Positions 45,716 to 55,210 are shown, numbered from the stretch's first letter. The stretch is 64,000 bases of DNA from Archaeoglobus sp. JdFR-27 (GCA_002011235.1 MTMO01000034.1:1-64000), one strand, 5' to 3'. The notes: a model not told the origin generated them from the sequence alone. Translations and numbers: made by a program.

Positions 45716-46804
45716 ATGATAAACAGGTACATCGATCCGGAGAAGATAGATATAAAAGAGGATTGTGCCGAGATTGACGAAATTTATGCCGGAGAGAGAA
45801 TTGAAGGTTTCAGCCTGAGAGGTTTTGAGCTTGTTGAAAAGGCTGATAGCTTCGAGGATGGAATCGAGCTGGTCATCCCTTCGTTTCTCTCTGATGTGGA
45901 AGTGGCAGGATTTCACATAAAGGTTGCATGTGAGCTGAGTGAAGAAGCTGTCTCAGCCCTAGAATCTTTGATTGGAGAAGTCTTAAACAGAATTAAAGGA
46001 GTCGAGTACAAATTCAGGAAGGAAAAGGTTGTGCTAAATCTAACCAATATCGATCAGAAGACCTTTGAATGTATGGCAAAGCTTTTGTATGATGCATTTA
46101 AGAAAATTCCGGTTGTTGAAAAGGTTAGAGTTAAAATAATCCTTGATAAAGAGGAGTTCGACAAAATTTTGAAATATGCAGCTAGGAAACATGAAGAAAG
46201 GGAGAGGTTATTTCAAAGGAAAGAGGGGGAGGTTGACAAATTCTACATCTGCACCTCTTGCCAGTACTACCTCCCCGGTCATGGATGTGTGATCTCTCCT
46301 GAAAGGCCCTCTCCATGTGGAACAACATGGATTGAAGCAAAGGCTGCAGAGGAGCTTGAAGTCGTGAAATACTACTCTCCAGCTAAAAAGGGTGAGAAAA
46401 TCGCTGAATCTGAGTATTTAGGTGTCAATTCTGCCATTGAGGCTGTAACGGAAGGAAAAATTAGTAAAATCTCTTTGCACTCTGTTCTCAAGAATCCTCC
46501 ATCTATCGGTTTATATTCTGAGCTGATAATCTTTTACGACCCTGACAAGGATGGCTTTGGGATAGTTGATAGGAATTTCAAAGGAAAAACACCTCTTGGC
46601 CTAACTTTTGAGGAGATGGAGAAAATAATGGTTGGGCAGCAAGTTGAGGGGTTCGTTGGGGCGAGCTATGCCTACCTCAAAAGCGAGAAGTTTTTAAAGG
46701 ATGAAGGAGGATGGAACAGGGTTTACTGGGTATCTCCTAACGTTTACGAATACATTAAATCCTTCGTTGATAAGAGGCTTTTGGAGAAACTGAAGGGGAA
46801 TTGA
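45716..46804 (+). CDS. Acetyl-CoA synthase beta-subunit (CdhC)-like protein lacking the CGC nickel site
   Basis: 362 residues from ATG 45716 (a GTG at 45707 is possible). The C-terminal half aligns by eye with the A-cluster domain of acetyl-CoA decarbonylase/synthase beta: FYICTSCQYYLPGHGCVISP and ERPSPCGTTW give Cys179, 182, 191 and 201 with spacing C-x2-C-x8-C-x9-C, the same as in acetyl-CoA synthase. GIVDRNFKGKTPLG, QQVEGFVGASY and DEGGWNRVYWV follow. At the place of the catalytic Cys-Gly-Cys (family: DPMTSCGCFE) this protein has NPPSIGLYSE. So a 4Fe-4S cluster is likely but the Ni-Ni site cannot form as known. The N-terminal 150 residues resemble the second ACS domain. Function unknown; located just before moaD-moeA. 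Confidence 0.75.
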   Translation: MINRYIDPEKIDIKEDCAEIDEIYAGERIEGFSLRGFELVEKADSFEDGIELVIPSFLSDVEVAGFHIKVACELSEEAVSALESLIGEVLNRIKGVEYKFRKEKVVLNLTNIDQKTFECMAKLLYDAFKKIPVVEKVRVKIILDKEEFDKILKYAARKHEERERLFQRKEGEVDKFYICTSCQYYLPGHGCVISPERPSPCGTTWIEAKAAEELEVVKYYSPAKKGEKIAESEYLGVNSAIEAVTEGKISKISLHSVLKNPPSIGLYSELIIFYDPDKDGFGIVDRNFKGKTPLGLTFEEMEKIMVGQQVEGFVGASYAYLKSEKFLKDEGGWNRVYWVSPNVYEYIKSFVDKRLLEKLKGN

Positions 46805-46877
46805 GGATCTTGGAGTTTCCTTTTTGGCACTATATCTCACGTTACATTCATATACTCTTCAAATTCAATTTAGGGTG

Positions 46878-47144
46878 ATGGTGAAGGTAAAACTCTTTGC
46901 GAACTTCAGAGAGGCAGCTGGAGAGAAAGAAGTAGATCTAGCTGCTACAACTGTAAAAGAACTTCTTAACAATCTTGTAAAAAAGTTTCAGAATCTCGAG
47001 CCATTGATTTTCGAAGATGGGGAGCTTAGAGATTATGTCCACATAATGGTTAATGGAAGACACGTAAACCATTTAGAAGGCTTGGACACTCCACTGAAAG
47101 AAAATGACACCGTTGCAATTTTCCCTCCAGTAAGTGGCGGATAG
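46878..47144 (+). CDS. moaD: MoaD-type ubiquitin-like sulfur carrier
   Basis: 88 residues from the ATG at 46878, preceded by AGGGTG; an upstream frame from 46824 adds nonfamily sequence. It ends in VSGG, the double-glycine tail that is adenylated and thiocarboxylated. VKLFANFREAAGEKEVDL is typical of MoaD/ThiS/SAMP proteins. With moeA directly downstream, molybdopterin or tungstopterin synthesis is the likeliest role; protein modification as an archaeal SAMP is the alternative. Confidence 0.85.
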   Translation: MVKVKLFANFREAAGEKEVDLAATTVKELLNNLVKKFQNLEPLIFEDGELRDYVHIMVNGRHVNHLEGLDTPLKENDTVAIFPPVSGG

Positions 47145-47193
47145 ATTTTTTAGATTGAAGGATTGGCAGGTTTAAGATATTAAGATAAAAAGG

Positions 47194-48375
47194 ATGGAGA
47201 AAATGACTGACAAGATTATCTCTTATAAAAAAGCTCTTAACATGGTAAAAAACAGGTTCAGTCCTACAGGCATCGAGGAGGCTAGCTTAGAAGCATCTGT
47301 TGGGAGAATTCTTACAGAAGACTTGAGAGCTAAAGTCAGTGTACCACCATTTGATATTTCATTAGTGGATGGATACACTTTTGCTGTTGATTCTGTAGCT
47401 TCCGATGAAGAGGTCAGCAATTACGTTTGGGTCAACACGGGTGATAGAATTCCTGAAGGTATGGATAGGGTTGTGAAATTCGAGGATGTAGTTGAAGAGG
47501 TTGGAGAGAGGGGCAAACTCATTTTAAAACATAAGCCAAAGAAGTGGGAGAATATCAGAAGGAAAGGTGAGGATATTTCAGAGGGGGAATTAATTCTTAA
47601 GAAGGGGACGATAATCGATGGATTGAAGATCGTTTCACTAAAAAACTGTGGAATAGAAGGGTTAAAGGTTTACAAGAAGCCAAGAGTTGCCGTAATTGCA
47701 ACGGGAGACGAGCTTGGCGATGAAATCGCTTCAAGCAACGATCTTATGCTTTCTCTTCTCCTCCGGCAATGGGGATGTGAGGTAAAAAACTTCCCCGTGC
47801 TGAAAGATAGGGAAGAAGAGATCAGAGTTGCTCTCGAAAGTTTAAGGGAATTCGATCTCATTTTAACGACAGGAGGAACTTCAAAGGGCAGAAGAGATCT
47901 GATGAGAGGGGTTGTATCAAAGATTGGGAGAATCTATTTCCACCAGACTAGAATTAAACCTGGAAGAACAGCATTTTTTGGTGAAATTCATTCCAAAATT
48001 TATTCCAAAGTTTCTAAAGTTCATTCTAACTCAGAAAATTCAAAAAGGTCAATTCCAATCTTCTGCCTGCCTGGAAACCCACCCGCATGCCTCGCTGCTT
48101 TTATGCTGTATGTAAGGCCTGCTGTTCTTAAGATGATTGGAACTGAGGAATTTACTTTTAGGGCGACGATTTCTGGCCATCTTTCCCCTTCCAAAAGCAC
48201 GAGATTCATTCTTCTGAACTTTAACGGCGATAAGGCAACCCCGCTAAAAGGAGGGTTTTTCAAGAGTTTGTTAGCCGCCAACAGCTATCTAATCTTAGAA
48301 GAGGGCAAAGGGATTAAAGAGGGGGAGATCGCTGAAATTCATCCCTTGATAAATTTGTCATCTCTGGGGGCTTGA
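47194..48375 (+). CDS. moeA: Molybdopterin molybdotransferase
   Basis: 393 residues. PPFDISLVDGYTFAV, VNTGDRIPEGMDRVVKFED, RRKGEDI, VAVIATGDEL and GGTSKGRRD are MoeA blocks; the C-terminal domain IV is present. It inserts molybdate or tungstate into adenylylated pterin, which links it with the tungstate importer at 4 kb. A Ser/Lys-rich insertion (around residue 270: IHSKIYSKVSKVHSNSE) is unusual. Cotranscribed with moaD and the following SAM hydrolase gene, whose start overlaps its end region. Confidence 0.9.
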   Translation: MEKMTDKIISYKKALNMVKNRFSPTGIEEASLEASVGRILTEDLRAKVSVPPFDISLVDGYTFAVDSVASDEEVSNYVWVNTGDRIPEGMDRVVKFEDVVEEVGERGKLILKHKPKKWENIRRKGEDISEGELILKKGTIIDGLKIVSLKNCGIEGLKVYKKPRVAVIATGDELGDEIASSNDLMLSLLLRQWGCEVKNFPVLKDREEEIRVALESLREFDLILTTGGTSKGRRDLMRGVVSKIGRIYFHQTRIKPGRTAFFGEIHSKIYSKVSKVHSNSENSKRSIPIFCLPGNPPACLAAFMLYVRPAVLKMIGTEEFTFRATISGHLSPSKSTRFILLNFNGDKATPLKGGFFKSLLAANSYLILEEGKGIKEGEIAEIHPLINLSSLGA

Positions 48376-48377
48376 GA

Positions 48378-49208
48378 ATGAAGAACGTAGAGAATCTCAA
48401 ATCTTTCAAAGGCTCTGAAAGATTAGAAAAACATGTTCGGAGAGGATCTAAAAACCTGATAACTCTCCTTACCGACTTTGGAGACTTCTATTCGGGGATT
48501 ATGAAAGGTATAATCCTCTCGATTAATCCTAATGTTTGGATAGTAGATATCACTCATTCAGTTGAGCCCCAAAATGTTAAACAGGCGGCATTCCTTCTTG
48601 TGAGCTACCACAGCTTCTTCAAGAATTGCGTGCATGTTGTGGTTGTTGATCCAGGTGTTGGGAGTGAAAGGGAAATTATTTTAGCTGAAAACGATTCGAA
48701 CTGCTTTATCGCTCCAAACAATGGTGTTCTGTCTGAAATAATGGAAGGATGTGAAATTTACCGTGTGGATATAAGAAAAGCGTCAAAGTATACAGGCAAG
48801 CTATCATCAACCTTCCATGGCAGAGATGTTTTCGCTCCTGCAGCAGCTCTGGTTGCGATGGGCAGAAAGGATGAGATAGCCGAGCCTTTTGAAGGTGAAG
48901 TCATCAAGATAGATATTTTTGATGCAAAAATTGAAGGAAACCAGATAGAATTCTCAATTCTCTATATCGATACTTTTGGAAATGCGGTTACGAATATAAC
49001 AAAAGAAATGATCGATGAAATTCAACCAAGAGAGTTCATTTTAAACGGAAGAACTTTCCCGTTTGTTGAGAAGTACGTGGATGTCAATGAAAGAGAGCCT
49101 TTAGCCCTCATAGGAAGTTTTGAAACCTTGGAATTCAGTATCAGGGAGGGAAATGCTGCAAAGGAATTTGGGCTTAAGACCGGCAGGTTTAGGGCGAGCT
49201 TTAGGTGA
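48378..49208 (+). CDS. SAM hydroxide adenosyltransferase (SAM hydrolase, DUF62)
   Basis: 276 residues from the ATG at 48378, two bases after the moeA stop. ITLLTDFGDFYSGIMKG, VDITHSVEPQNVKQAAF, VVDPGVGSERE, NNGVLS and FHGRDVFAPAAA are diagnostic of the DUF62 / duf-62 family, which splits S-adenosylmethionine into adenosine and methionine using water. About 26 residues precede the usual start of the family. Confidence 0.85.
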   Translation: MKNVENLKSFKGSERLEKHVRRGSKNLITLLTDFGDFYSGIMKGIILSINPNVWIVDITHSVEPQNVKQAAFLLVSYHSFFKNCVHVVVVDPGVGSEREIILAENDSNCFIAPNNGVLSEIMEGCEIYRVDIRKASKYTGKLSSTFHGRDVFAPAAALVAMGRKDEIAEPFEGEVIKIDIFDAKIEGNQIEFSILYIDTFGNAVTNITKEMIDEIQPREFILNGRTFPFVEKYVDVNEREPLALIGSFETLEFSIREGNAAKEFGLKTGRFRASFR

Positions 49209-49233
49209 AAGTTAAAATGTATTGTAAGAATTG

Positions 49234-49710
49234 TCAAAGAATAAAAACAGCGGCAGAAACAACAGTGGTGTAGTCTTCCACTTCTGCTACCTTGTGAATA
49301 CTCAGTTTTTTTGAAGCCTTCGTGTTAAAGGCACTTTCAACCATATAGTTGGCTATCTCCTCTGCATGATCAAGCGATCCTTCATACCACTCTCCCGCAT
49401 GTTCTGCGATATACCCGTTTTTTGCATCATCTTCTGGTTTAGCAGCAGCAATGCTTGCAAAAATCTTTTTTCCCTTTTCGTTGCTTGTATATCTCGCCAT
49501 CACCGTGAAGACTATCTGTCCAGGCTTTAGTTCTGAAAGTCCTTCTTTGCTGTCAACGAATTCACATTCTGGTGGCAAAATGCTGCTCACTGGAACGAGG
49601 TTGAATTTCTCGATTCCGGCATCTCTCAAAGCGAGTTCAAAGCTAACCAGCGGATCTTTGTGCTTTCCTACTCCACTAACGAAAAAAACCTTTTTAGGTA
49701 TGAGATTCAT
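49234..49710 (-). CDS. pdaD: Pyruvoyl-dependent arginine decarboxylase
   Basis: 158 residues. The proenzyme cleaves itself within LVPVSSILPPECEF, at the Ser-Ser pair, leaving a pyruvoyl group on the new alpha chain. VMARYTSNEKGKKIFASIAAA and the end EVEDYTTVVSAAVFIL fit archaeal PvlArgDC. It makes agmatine, the precursor of polyamines and, in archaea, of agmatidine in tRNA-Ile2. Lies ten bases from the geranylgeranyl reductase end. Confidence 0.92.
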   Translation of the reverse strand: MNLIPKKVFFVSGVGKHKDPLVSFELALRDAGIEKFNLVPVSSILPPECEFVDSKEGLSELKPGQIVFTVMARYTSNEKGKKIFASIAAAKPEDDAKNGYIAEHAGEWYEGSLDHAEEIANYMVESAFNTKASKKLSIHKVAEVEDYTTVVSAAVFIL

Positions 49711-49719
49711 TTACTCACC

Positions 49720-50898
49720 TTAGAAGAAAAGATCTCTTAAATCCCAGAGAAGCCTGGGATTTTTCTTGATCATTTCAATCATGAGTCTTCTAAAACTTAT
49801 CTGTTCGAGATCATAGCCCGAAATACTCTTCATGAGTTTGTTGATCGTTTCGTCATCCATTTTTAGCATCTTTTTCTGGATTATCTTGTTTCTCCTAAGA
49901 GTCTCGCCGAAATCGTTCTTCCACATTTCATCGTACCTCCTCAAAAATTCCTTTGAAAAGTCGTTTGCATCGATGGCTTCTTTGGCAACTTTTCCTGCGA
50001 AATAGCCCCCCTTTATTGCGTTTGCTATTCCGCCACCTGTCATCGGGTCTGCATGTCTTGCTGCATCTCCCACGAGCATAACGTTATCCGCTACAGCCGT
50101 CTCTATTGGTCCCGTAACGGGAACCCCTCCCGCAACCACCTCGATTATCTCCCCTTCTGGGTAGCGTTCCTCGATGAATTTATCGAGATGCGATTTCGGC
50201 CCCTTCTTCGTCTTTGTGGGAAGCACACCAATCCCAACGTTTGCTGTGTTTTCACCCTTTGGAAAGAGCCAGATGTATCCGCCAGGAGCATATCTGTTCC
50301 CGAGCCAGAAGTGTGTGTAGTCTGCATCGAATTCGATTCCCGTCATGAGATATTGCACGCAGCTTTCTATCTCTCCAATCTTTACTGTGGTATCGATTCC
50401 TGCCCATTTGCCAACTCTACTTTCAACACCGTCCGCTCCTATGACTAGCTTAGATTTCATGCTGAATCTTTCCCCCATTCTTCTTAGCTCAACCTCAACC
50501 CCATTTTCGGATCTTTTCATGGAAGTTGCGGTTGTTTTGACTAAAACATCAGCTCCAGCTCTTGCTGCCATCCTTGCAAGCGCCCTATCGAAGATTTTCC
50601 TTTCGAGGACAAACCCAACCTCGTTTCCTGCCATCTTCGCGGTCATTTTGATCTGGGTTCCATCAGGGGAGTAGATAATCGCTCCAACTACTTCTTTTGC
50701 AATCCAGCTTTTTTCAATCTCAAAAAATTCCTCTAATACCTCTCTGCTCACCCCTTCAGCACACCTAACGGGTGCTCCAATTTCCTGTCTTTTCTCAATC
50801 AGAAGGACATCCAAACCAGCTTCGGCTGCTGTTTTTGCTGCCATCGAACCTCCAGGTCCGGCTCCAACAATTATGACATCGTAATCGTAATCTTGCAT
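49720..50898 (-). CDS. Digeranylgeranylglycerophospholipid reductase (GGR)
   Basis: 392 residues. FAD site [20 protein letters not shown], the GGR block [18 protein letters not shown] and [22 protein letters not shown] are clear. It saturates the double bonds of archaeal ether lipids, using electrons from a ferredoxin. The ferredoxin gene is placed 15 bases upstream in the same orientation, so the pair likely acts together. Confidence 0.9.
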   Translation of the reverse strand: MQDYDYDVIIVGAGPGGSMAAKTAAEAGLDVLLIEKRQEIGAPVRCAEGVSREVLEEFFEIEKSWIAKEVVGAIIYSPDGTQIKMTAKMAGNEVGFVLERKIFDRALARMAARAGADVLVKTTATSMKRSENGVEVELRRMGERFSMKSKLVIGADGVESRVGKWAGIDTTVKIGEIESCVQYLMTGIEFDADYTHFWLGNRYAPGGYIWLFPKGENTANVGIGVLPTKTKKGPKSHLDKFIEERYPEGEIIEVVAGGVPVTGPIETAVADNVMLVGDAARHADPMTGGGIANAIKGGYFAGKVAKEAIDANDFSKEFLRRYDEMWKNDFGETLRRNKIIQKKMLKMDDETINKLMKSISGYDLEQISFRRLMIEMIKKNPRLLWDLRDLFF

Positions 50899-50913
50899 GC
50901 TATCACCTGAAAA

Positions 50914-51147
50914 CTAGCTTTCTGTCTCGATTATCTCAATTGCCTGCATTGGACAAGCCCTTACGCATGCCTTACAGAGGGTACACTTCTCCTCATCTAT
51001 GTAAACGAAGGTCTCGATGAGAACGTTTGCATCGTATTTGCAAACAGCTATGCAAGCGGCACAGTAAGCGCATTTGTATCTATCAATTACGATCTTACCG
51101 GTTTCATTGTTTTTACCATCTTTCTTTTGCTCTGGCAAGGCGATCAC
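50914..51147 (-). CDS. Two-cluster 4Fe-4S ferredoxin
   Basis: 77 residues. CAYCAACIAVCKYDAN and CTLCKACVRACPMQAIEI bind two 4Fe-4S clusters; the first lacks the usual Pro after its last Cys. A 20-residue leader precedes them. The position directly before the geranylgeranyl reductase suggests it is that enzyme's electron donor. Confidence 0.88.
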   Translation of the reverse strand: MIALPEQKKDGKNNETGKIVIDRYKCAYCAACIAVCKYDANVLIETFVYIDEEKCTLCKACVRACPMQAIEIIETES

Positions 51148-51200
51148 CCTGATTTATTTTAATCTTTTTTAATTCTTTTTAATTTTAATCTTTAATTGCT

Positions 51201-52670
51201 TTAATAGGCTTTTGAAATGGCAGAAAGCACACCTCTACCCCCACAAACTATGCATTCTCCCACATACTCTCCCTCAAACCAACCTTCAGCTTCCTCAAAA
51301 CTTCCAAGTATGCCTGCGGAGGTGTCCTTTTCAATTGTCTCAGCACAATCTTCAGACATGCAGAAATGAACAAGGGCGACTCCCTTTTCTACCCAATCTT
51401 TGATGTCATCGATGACATCGAAGTATTTAACCCTAGCTCTCATCTCCTCAAAAGCCTTATTCCTCATCCTACCCTTCATTTCTGTTGCCCATCTTTCTAT
51501 GTTCTCCTTTGTAATCTCTGTGGAGTTTATTCTGCTTTTCTTCTTTTCATCTCTGAAAGAAATCGTTACCTCATTCTCCTCTACCTCTTTTGGTCCTATT
51601 TCGATTCTTATTGCAGCCCCCTTGAGTTCCCACTTGTAATATTTCGAGCCTGGCCTGTCGTCGCTATCATCCAAAACAACCCTGTAACCCATTTCTTTAA
51701 GCTTTCTTTCGATTCCCCTTGCTTTTTCCATAACTGCTTCTTCCTTACCTTTATAAAGCACGGGTATTATCACGAACTGAACCGGCGAAACTTCAAAGGG
51801 TAGAACGAGACCTTGGTCATCTCCATGGATGCTTATAAGTGCTGCGACGCACCTCTCCGATATCCCGTAGCATGTCTGGTGGGTAAGGTTGTGGTCTCCT
51901 TCTGGAGTTTCATATTTTATATCGAATGTCTTCGCGAAATTGTCGGCTAAATGATGAACGGTTCCAATTTGCATAGTCTTTCCATCCGGCATTATCGTAT
52001 CGAAAGCTATAGTATAGGCCGCTCCGGGAAACTTATCCCATTCTGGCCTTTTGAAGACCATGTATGGAATGCCGAGAAAATCGTAAAACTCCTTGTAAAG
52101 GTTTATCGCCATTTTTACCTGTTCTTCTGCCTCCTCAAAGTTTCTGTGAACGGTATGGGCTTCTTTGAATGATGTTATCTCCCTAAGCCTTATCATTGGC
52201 CTTGTGTGTTTAGTTTCATATCGAAAGATGTTTACGATCTGGTAAACTCTCAGTGGCATGTCGGAATGGCTTCTTATCCAGAGCTTGAACATCGGGTACA
52301 TGGCTGTCTCGCTTGTTGGCCTTAATGCAAGCTTTATATCGAGTTCGTCAAGCCCACCATGGGTTACCCAGTAAACCTCGTCCTCAAACCCTTTAATGTG
52401 TTCTCCTTCTTTTCCAAGCTCCGTTTCAGGGATGAGGGTAGGGAAGTAAACCTCATTGTGATCTCTATCCATTATCTCCCTCAACTTTCCATAAACCAGT
52501 TGTCTAAGTTTGAATCCAAAGGGGAACCACACATAAAGTCCCTTTACTGGATATCTCACGTCCATAAGCTCTGCTCTCTGGATGAGCTCATGATACCACT
52601 CTGAAAAATTCTCTTTGGGTGGCAAGCTCTCTACTTTCTTCTCTCGAACCTTCACCTTTTCCTGAACCAT
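51201..52670 (-). CDS. proS: Prolyl-tRNA synthetase (archaeal/eukaryal type)
   Basis: 489 residues. Class II motif 2 with FRYETKHTRPMIRLREI, LRPTSETAMYPMFKLWI before it and the C-terminal zinc-type domain with Cys residues (FCMSEDCAE, CIVCGG) are as in archaeal ProRS. RPGSKYYKWELKGAAIRIEIGPKE is its anticodon-domain start. Single gene. Confidence 0.92.
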   Translation of the reverse strand: MVQEKVKVREKKVESLPPKENFSEWYHELIQRAELMDVRYPVKGLYVWFPFGFKLRQLVYGKLREIMDRDHNEVYFPTLIPETELGKEGEHIKGFEDEVYWVTHGGLDELDIKLALRPTSETAMYPMFKLWIRSHSDMPLRVYQIVNIFRYETKHTRPMIRLREITSFKEAHTVHRNFEEAEEQVKMAINLYKEFYDFLGIPYMVFKRPEWDKFPGAAYTIAFDTIMPDGKTMQIGTVHHLADNFAKTFDIKYETPEGDHNLTHQTCYGISERCVAALISIHGDDQGLVLPFEVSPVQFVIIPVLYKGKEEAVMEKARGIERKLKEMGYRVVLDDSDDRPGSKYYKWELKGAAIRIEIGPKEVEENEVTISFRDEKKKSRINSTEITKENIERWATEMKGRMRNKAFEEMRARVKYFDVIDDIKDWVEKGVALVHFCMSEDCAETIEKDTSAGILGSFEEAEGWFEGEYVGECIVCGGRGVLSAISKAY

Positions 52671-52859
52671 TCTTTCACCTGGGATAATTATGTTCTTATT
52701 GTTGAGCGAAGCTTTGCTTGGTTTGACAAGAAGCTAAAAATAGCTTTCGAATTTTAAGTTTTTTTTCAGAGTTTGTACTATTCATATTGTTTGCTGATTT
52801 TCTTGAATCATTTGTGATTTTGCAATACGGCCTTTGATACGCAACCTCAATAGTTAAAT

Positions 52860-53459
52860 TTAAACTAGTATAAATCTATTCAAATAAAAAACTATTGCAG
52901 GTGTTATGAAAGTCTCAATTAGAGCTGCTGCGAAAAGTATTGGAACGACTATTTTTAAAAATTTTTTAAGGAAAAATCTCAAAGCGTTGGCGATATCCAC
53001 TTGTTCTCCTTTGAAAACCTTTTGATAAAATAATCCTCCTAACTTCATCCCGTAGGCAGATGCTAGGATCACAGCTGGAATTTCAAGAATTCCATGGGGT
53101 AAGAGTGCTAACAAAATCGTAAGAAATCCAACTTCCGAGCCTTTTATAAATGCAACCATGCCAATTAGATACCCATTAACGAAAACGAAGAAAAATGGAA
53201 AAATTCCAAAAAAGAATCCGCTTATCAGGGAAATGAGGGATTTAGCTGTATTGTTTAGGAAAATTATACCAAAAACCTCAATGGGATTGCTAAAATCAAT
53301 AAATTTGAACCCCTCAAAGAGCTGTTCAACGAATTGCGATGATGTATCAGGATTAGACGATGCGAAGGTATATCCCAAGGAGGCGGCAAAAAAGAATACG
53401 ACAAGTAATATCCAGAAAAGTTTCGTACTTCCCTCTGAAAATTCTGCTTCTGCCATCAT
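52860..53459 (-). CDS. SpoIIM/DUF95 family membrane protein
   Basis: 199 residues with about five helices. IFLNNTAKSLISLISGFFFGIFP and FVNGYLIG are the hallmark of the family, followed by LLPHGILEIPAVILASAYGMKLG. Archaeal members are uncharacterised integral membrane proteins; the name comes from Bacillus sporulation and does not imply it here. Single gene with flanking AT-rich space. Confidence 0.8.
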   Translation of the reverse strand: MMAEAEFSEGSTKLFWILLVVFFFAASLGYTFASSNPDTSSQFVEQLFEGFKFIDFSNPIEVFGIIFLNNTAKSLISLISGFFFGIFPFFFVFVNGYLIGMVAFIKGSEVGFLTILLALLPHGILEIPAVILASAYGMKLGGLFYQKVFKGEQVDIANALRFFLKKFLKIVVPILFAAALIETFITPAIVFYLNRFILV

Positions 53460-53560
53460 TCCAGAATATTACACTAGCTTTAGTTAAATTTAGCGGTTTT
53501 TGTAAAAATAAAGAGAGGTAAAAGAAAATTTTAAATTAATGGAGTTTTATTTTTTACTGA

Positions 53561-54547
53561 ATGTCAACAGACATCAGAAAACCCATAGTAACAACTGTAG
53601 TTCTTCTTCTCGTTATAGTTCTCCTGGGGACGATCGGTTTCACAGTTCTCGAAGGTTGGAACCTTTTTGACTCTTTTTACATGACGGTTATAACCATAAC
53701 TACTACTGGCTACAGAGAGATTTACGAGTTATCCTTCTATGGGAGATTGCTTGCGGTTGTGTTGATGTTCTTCGGGATTGGAGTTTTTTTCTATGGTATC
53801 AATCTCATTATGCCTGCACTCGTTCAAAGAAGGATGGAGAGGTGGAGAAAGGTGCTTGAAAGTATTACGGACCATTATATAGTTTGTGGTTTTGGTGTTA
53901 TGGGAAAAGAAATTGTAGATGAACTCTCAAAGATAACGGATAAAGATAAGATAGTAATAATCGATGAGAATATCGAGAAGGTGACTGTTGCCAGAGAAAA
54001 TGGTTACATTGCTTTTCAAGGAGATAGCATAGAGGAAAAGACCCTTGAAAGGGCAAGAATAAGACATGCCAAGGCGTTGATAGCGTGTATGTCAGATTCA
54101 GCTAATGCTTTCACAATAATGACGGCAAAAGAACTAAACCCCAACATTTACACAATGGCAATTGCAAGGACTCCTGCCGGGATCAAGAATACGAAAAGGG
54201 CTGGAGCTGATCAGGTTCTTTCCCCCTATTCCGATACGGCGAAAAAAGCATCGATAATACTGAGAAGACGTGGAGCAGCTGAGTTCTTTGAAATAATCAG
54301 CAAGGTTGGAGAAGACTTTATGCTGGAAAAAGTTACAATGACGAACCGTGAATTCGATGGAATAAACATAAGAAACATCGATTTGAGGAATAAGACAGGA
54401 GCTACAGTCGTTGCAATTGAAAGGAATGGTGAAATAATTGTTCCATACGCAACACTCGAGCTTGAGTACGGTGACAATCTTTACCTTATTGGGAATGAAG
54501 AGCAATTGAGAAAAGCGTCGGAATATCTTGGAAAATCAGAAATTTAG
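53561..54547 (+). CDS. Two-helix potassium-channel-like protein with RCK domain
   Basis: 328 residues: helix 1 (9-30), pore, helix 2 (62-88), NAD-binding RCK/TrkA-N (YIVCGFGVMGKEI at 106-118) and a TrkA-C domain at the C terminus. The selectivity filter reads TTTGYRE (47-53) where standard channels have TVGYGD, so the second glycine is arginine. The overall layout is like MthK. Ion preference is therefore uncertain. Single gene, ATG without clear ribosome site. Confidence 0.85.
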   Translation: MSTDIRKPIVTTVVLLLVIVLLGTIGFTVLEGWNLFDSFYMTVITITTTGYREIYELSFYGRLLAVVLMFFGIGVFFYGINLIMPALVQRRMERWRKVLESITDHYIVCGFGVMGKEIVDELSKITDKDKIVIIDENIEKVTVARENGYIAFQGDSIEEKTLERARIRHAKALIACMSDSANAFTIMTAKELNPNIYTMAIARTPAGIKNTKRAGADQVLSPYSDTAKKASIILRRRGAAEFFEIISKVGEDFMLEKVTMTNREFDGINIRNIDLRNKTGATVVAIERNGEIIVPYATLELEYGDNLYLIGNEEQLRKASEYLGKSEI

Positions 54548-54589
54548 ATCAGATAGTCTGAAATGTTCAGATTCTGAGATTTACAGGAG

Positions 54590-55210
54590 TTATAGATCAA
54601 TAAACTTCTCGATCTCCCTCAAACTTCTAATGTGTCCGTTTTCTCCTCTTCGGTCAATAAGAATCGATTTTATCCCTGCTTTTGTTGGTACTTCAAAGTC
54701 GAAATAAGGGTGGTCTCCGATATGTATGATTTTGGATGGGTGTAGGTTAAGGATTCGACAAATTTTGAGATAGACCTCGGGTTCTCTTCTTATATCTCCT
54801 ATGTCGGAGGGGCAAGAAAAAGTCCTCCAAAAAAATTCGGACAACTCTGACAATTCGAAATCCATGATTTCTCTAACTGCATTGGAGACTGCTATTAGTT
54901 TGTATCTTCCTTTTAGTTTTTCAAGCACCTCTAACGCGTCGGGATATATCTTTAGTTCATCTTTGAATTCTTCTAGAATATCTTTTAGCTCTATATCCAG
55001 CTGGAATCTTTTAAACCAATAGTCAGGAAGATACCACCTTAGGTCTTTGTCTCCAACCTCATCATAGCATCTCTTAACAAATTCGAGAGCCTCTGAGTAA
55101 TCAATTCCGTGTTTCTTAGAATAGTATTTCGGGATAAGCTCATTCCAGAATCTATCCATGAATTTTCCATCCACTACAGTTCCGTCGACATCGAAGGAAA
55201 TTACTTTCAT
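54590..55210 (-). CDS. HAD-superfamily hydrolase
   Basis: 206 residues. DVDGTVVDG is the nucleophile motif (Asp7 region), SNAVRE the second motif, and IIHIGDHPYFDFEVPTKAGI the last with its Asp pair; the cap is helical and inserted after motif 1. A small-molecule phosphatase such as phosphoglycolate or nucleotide type; substrate unknown. Confidence 0.82.
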   Translation of the reverse strand: MKVISFDVDGTVVDGKFMDRFWNELIPKYYSKKHGIDYSEALEFVKRCYDEVGDKDLRWYLPDYWFKRFQLDIELKDILEEFKDELKIYPDALEVLEKLKGRYKLIAVSNAVREIMDFELSELSEFFWRTFSCPSDIGDIRREPEVYLKICRILNLHPSKIIHIGDHPYFDFEVPTKAGIKSILIDRRGENGHIRSLREIEKFIDL

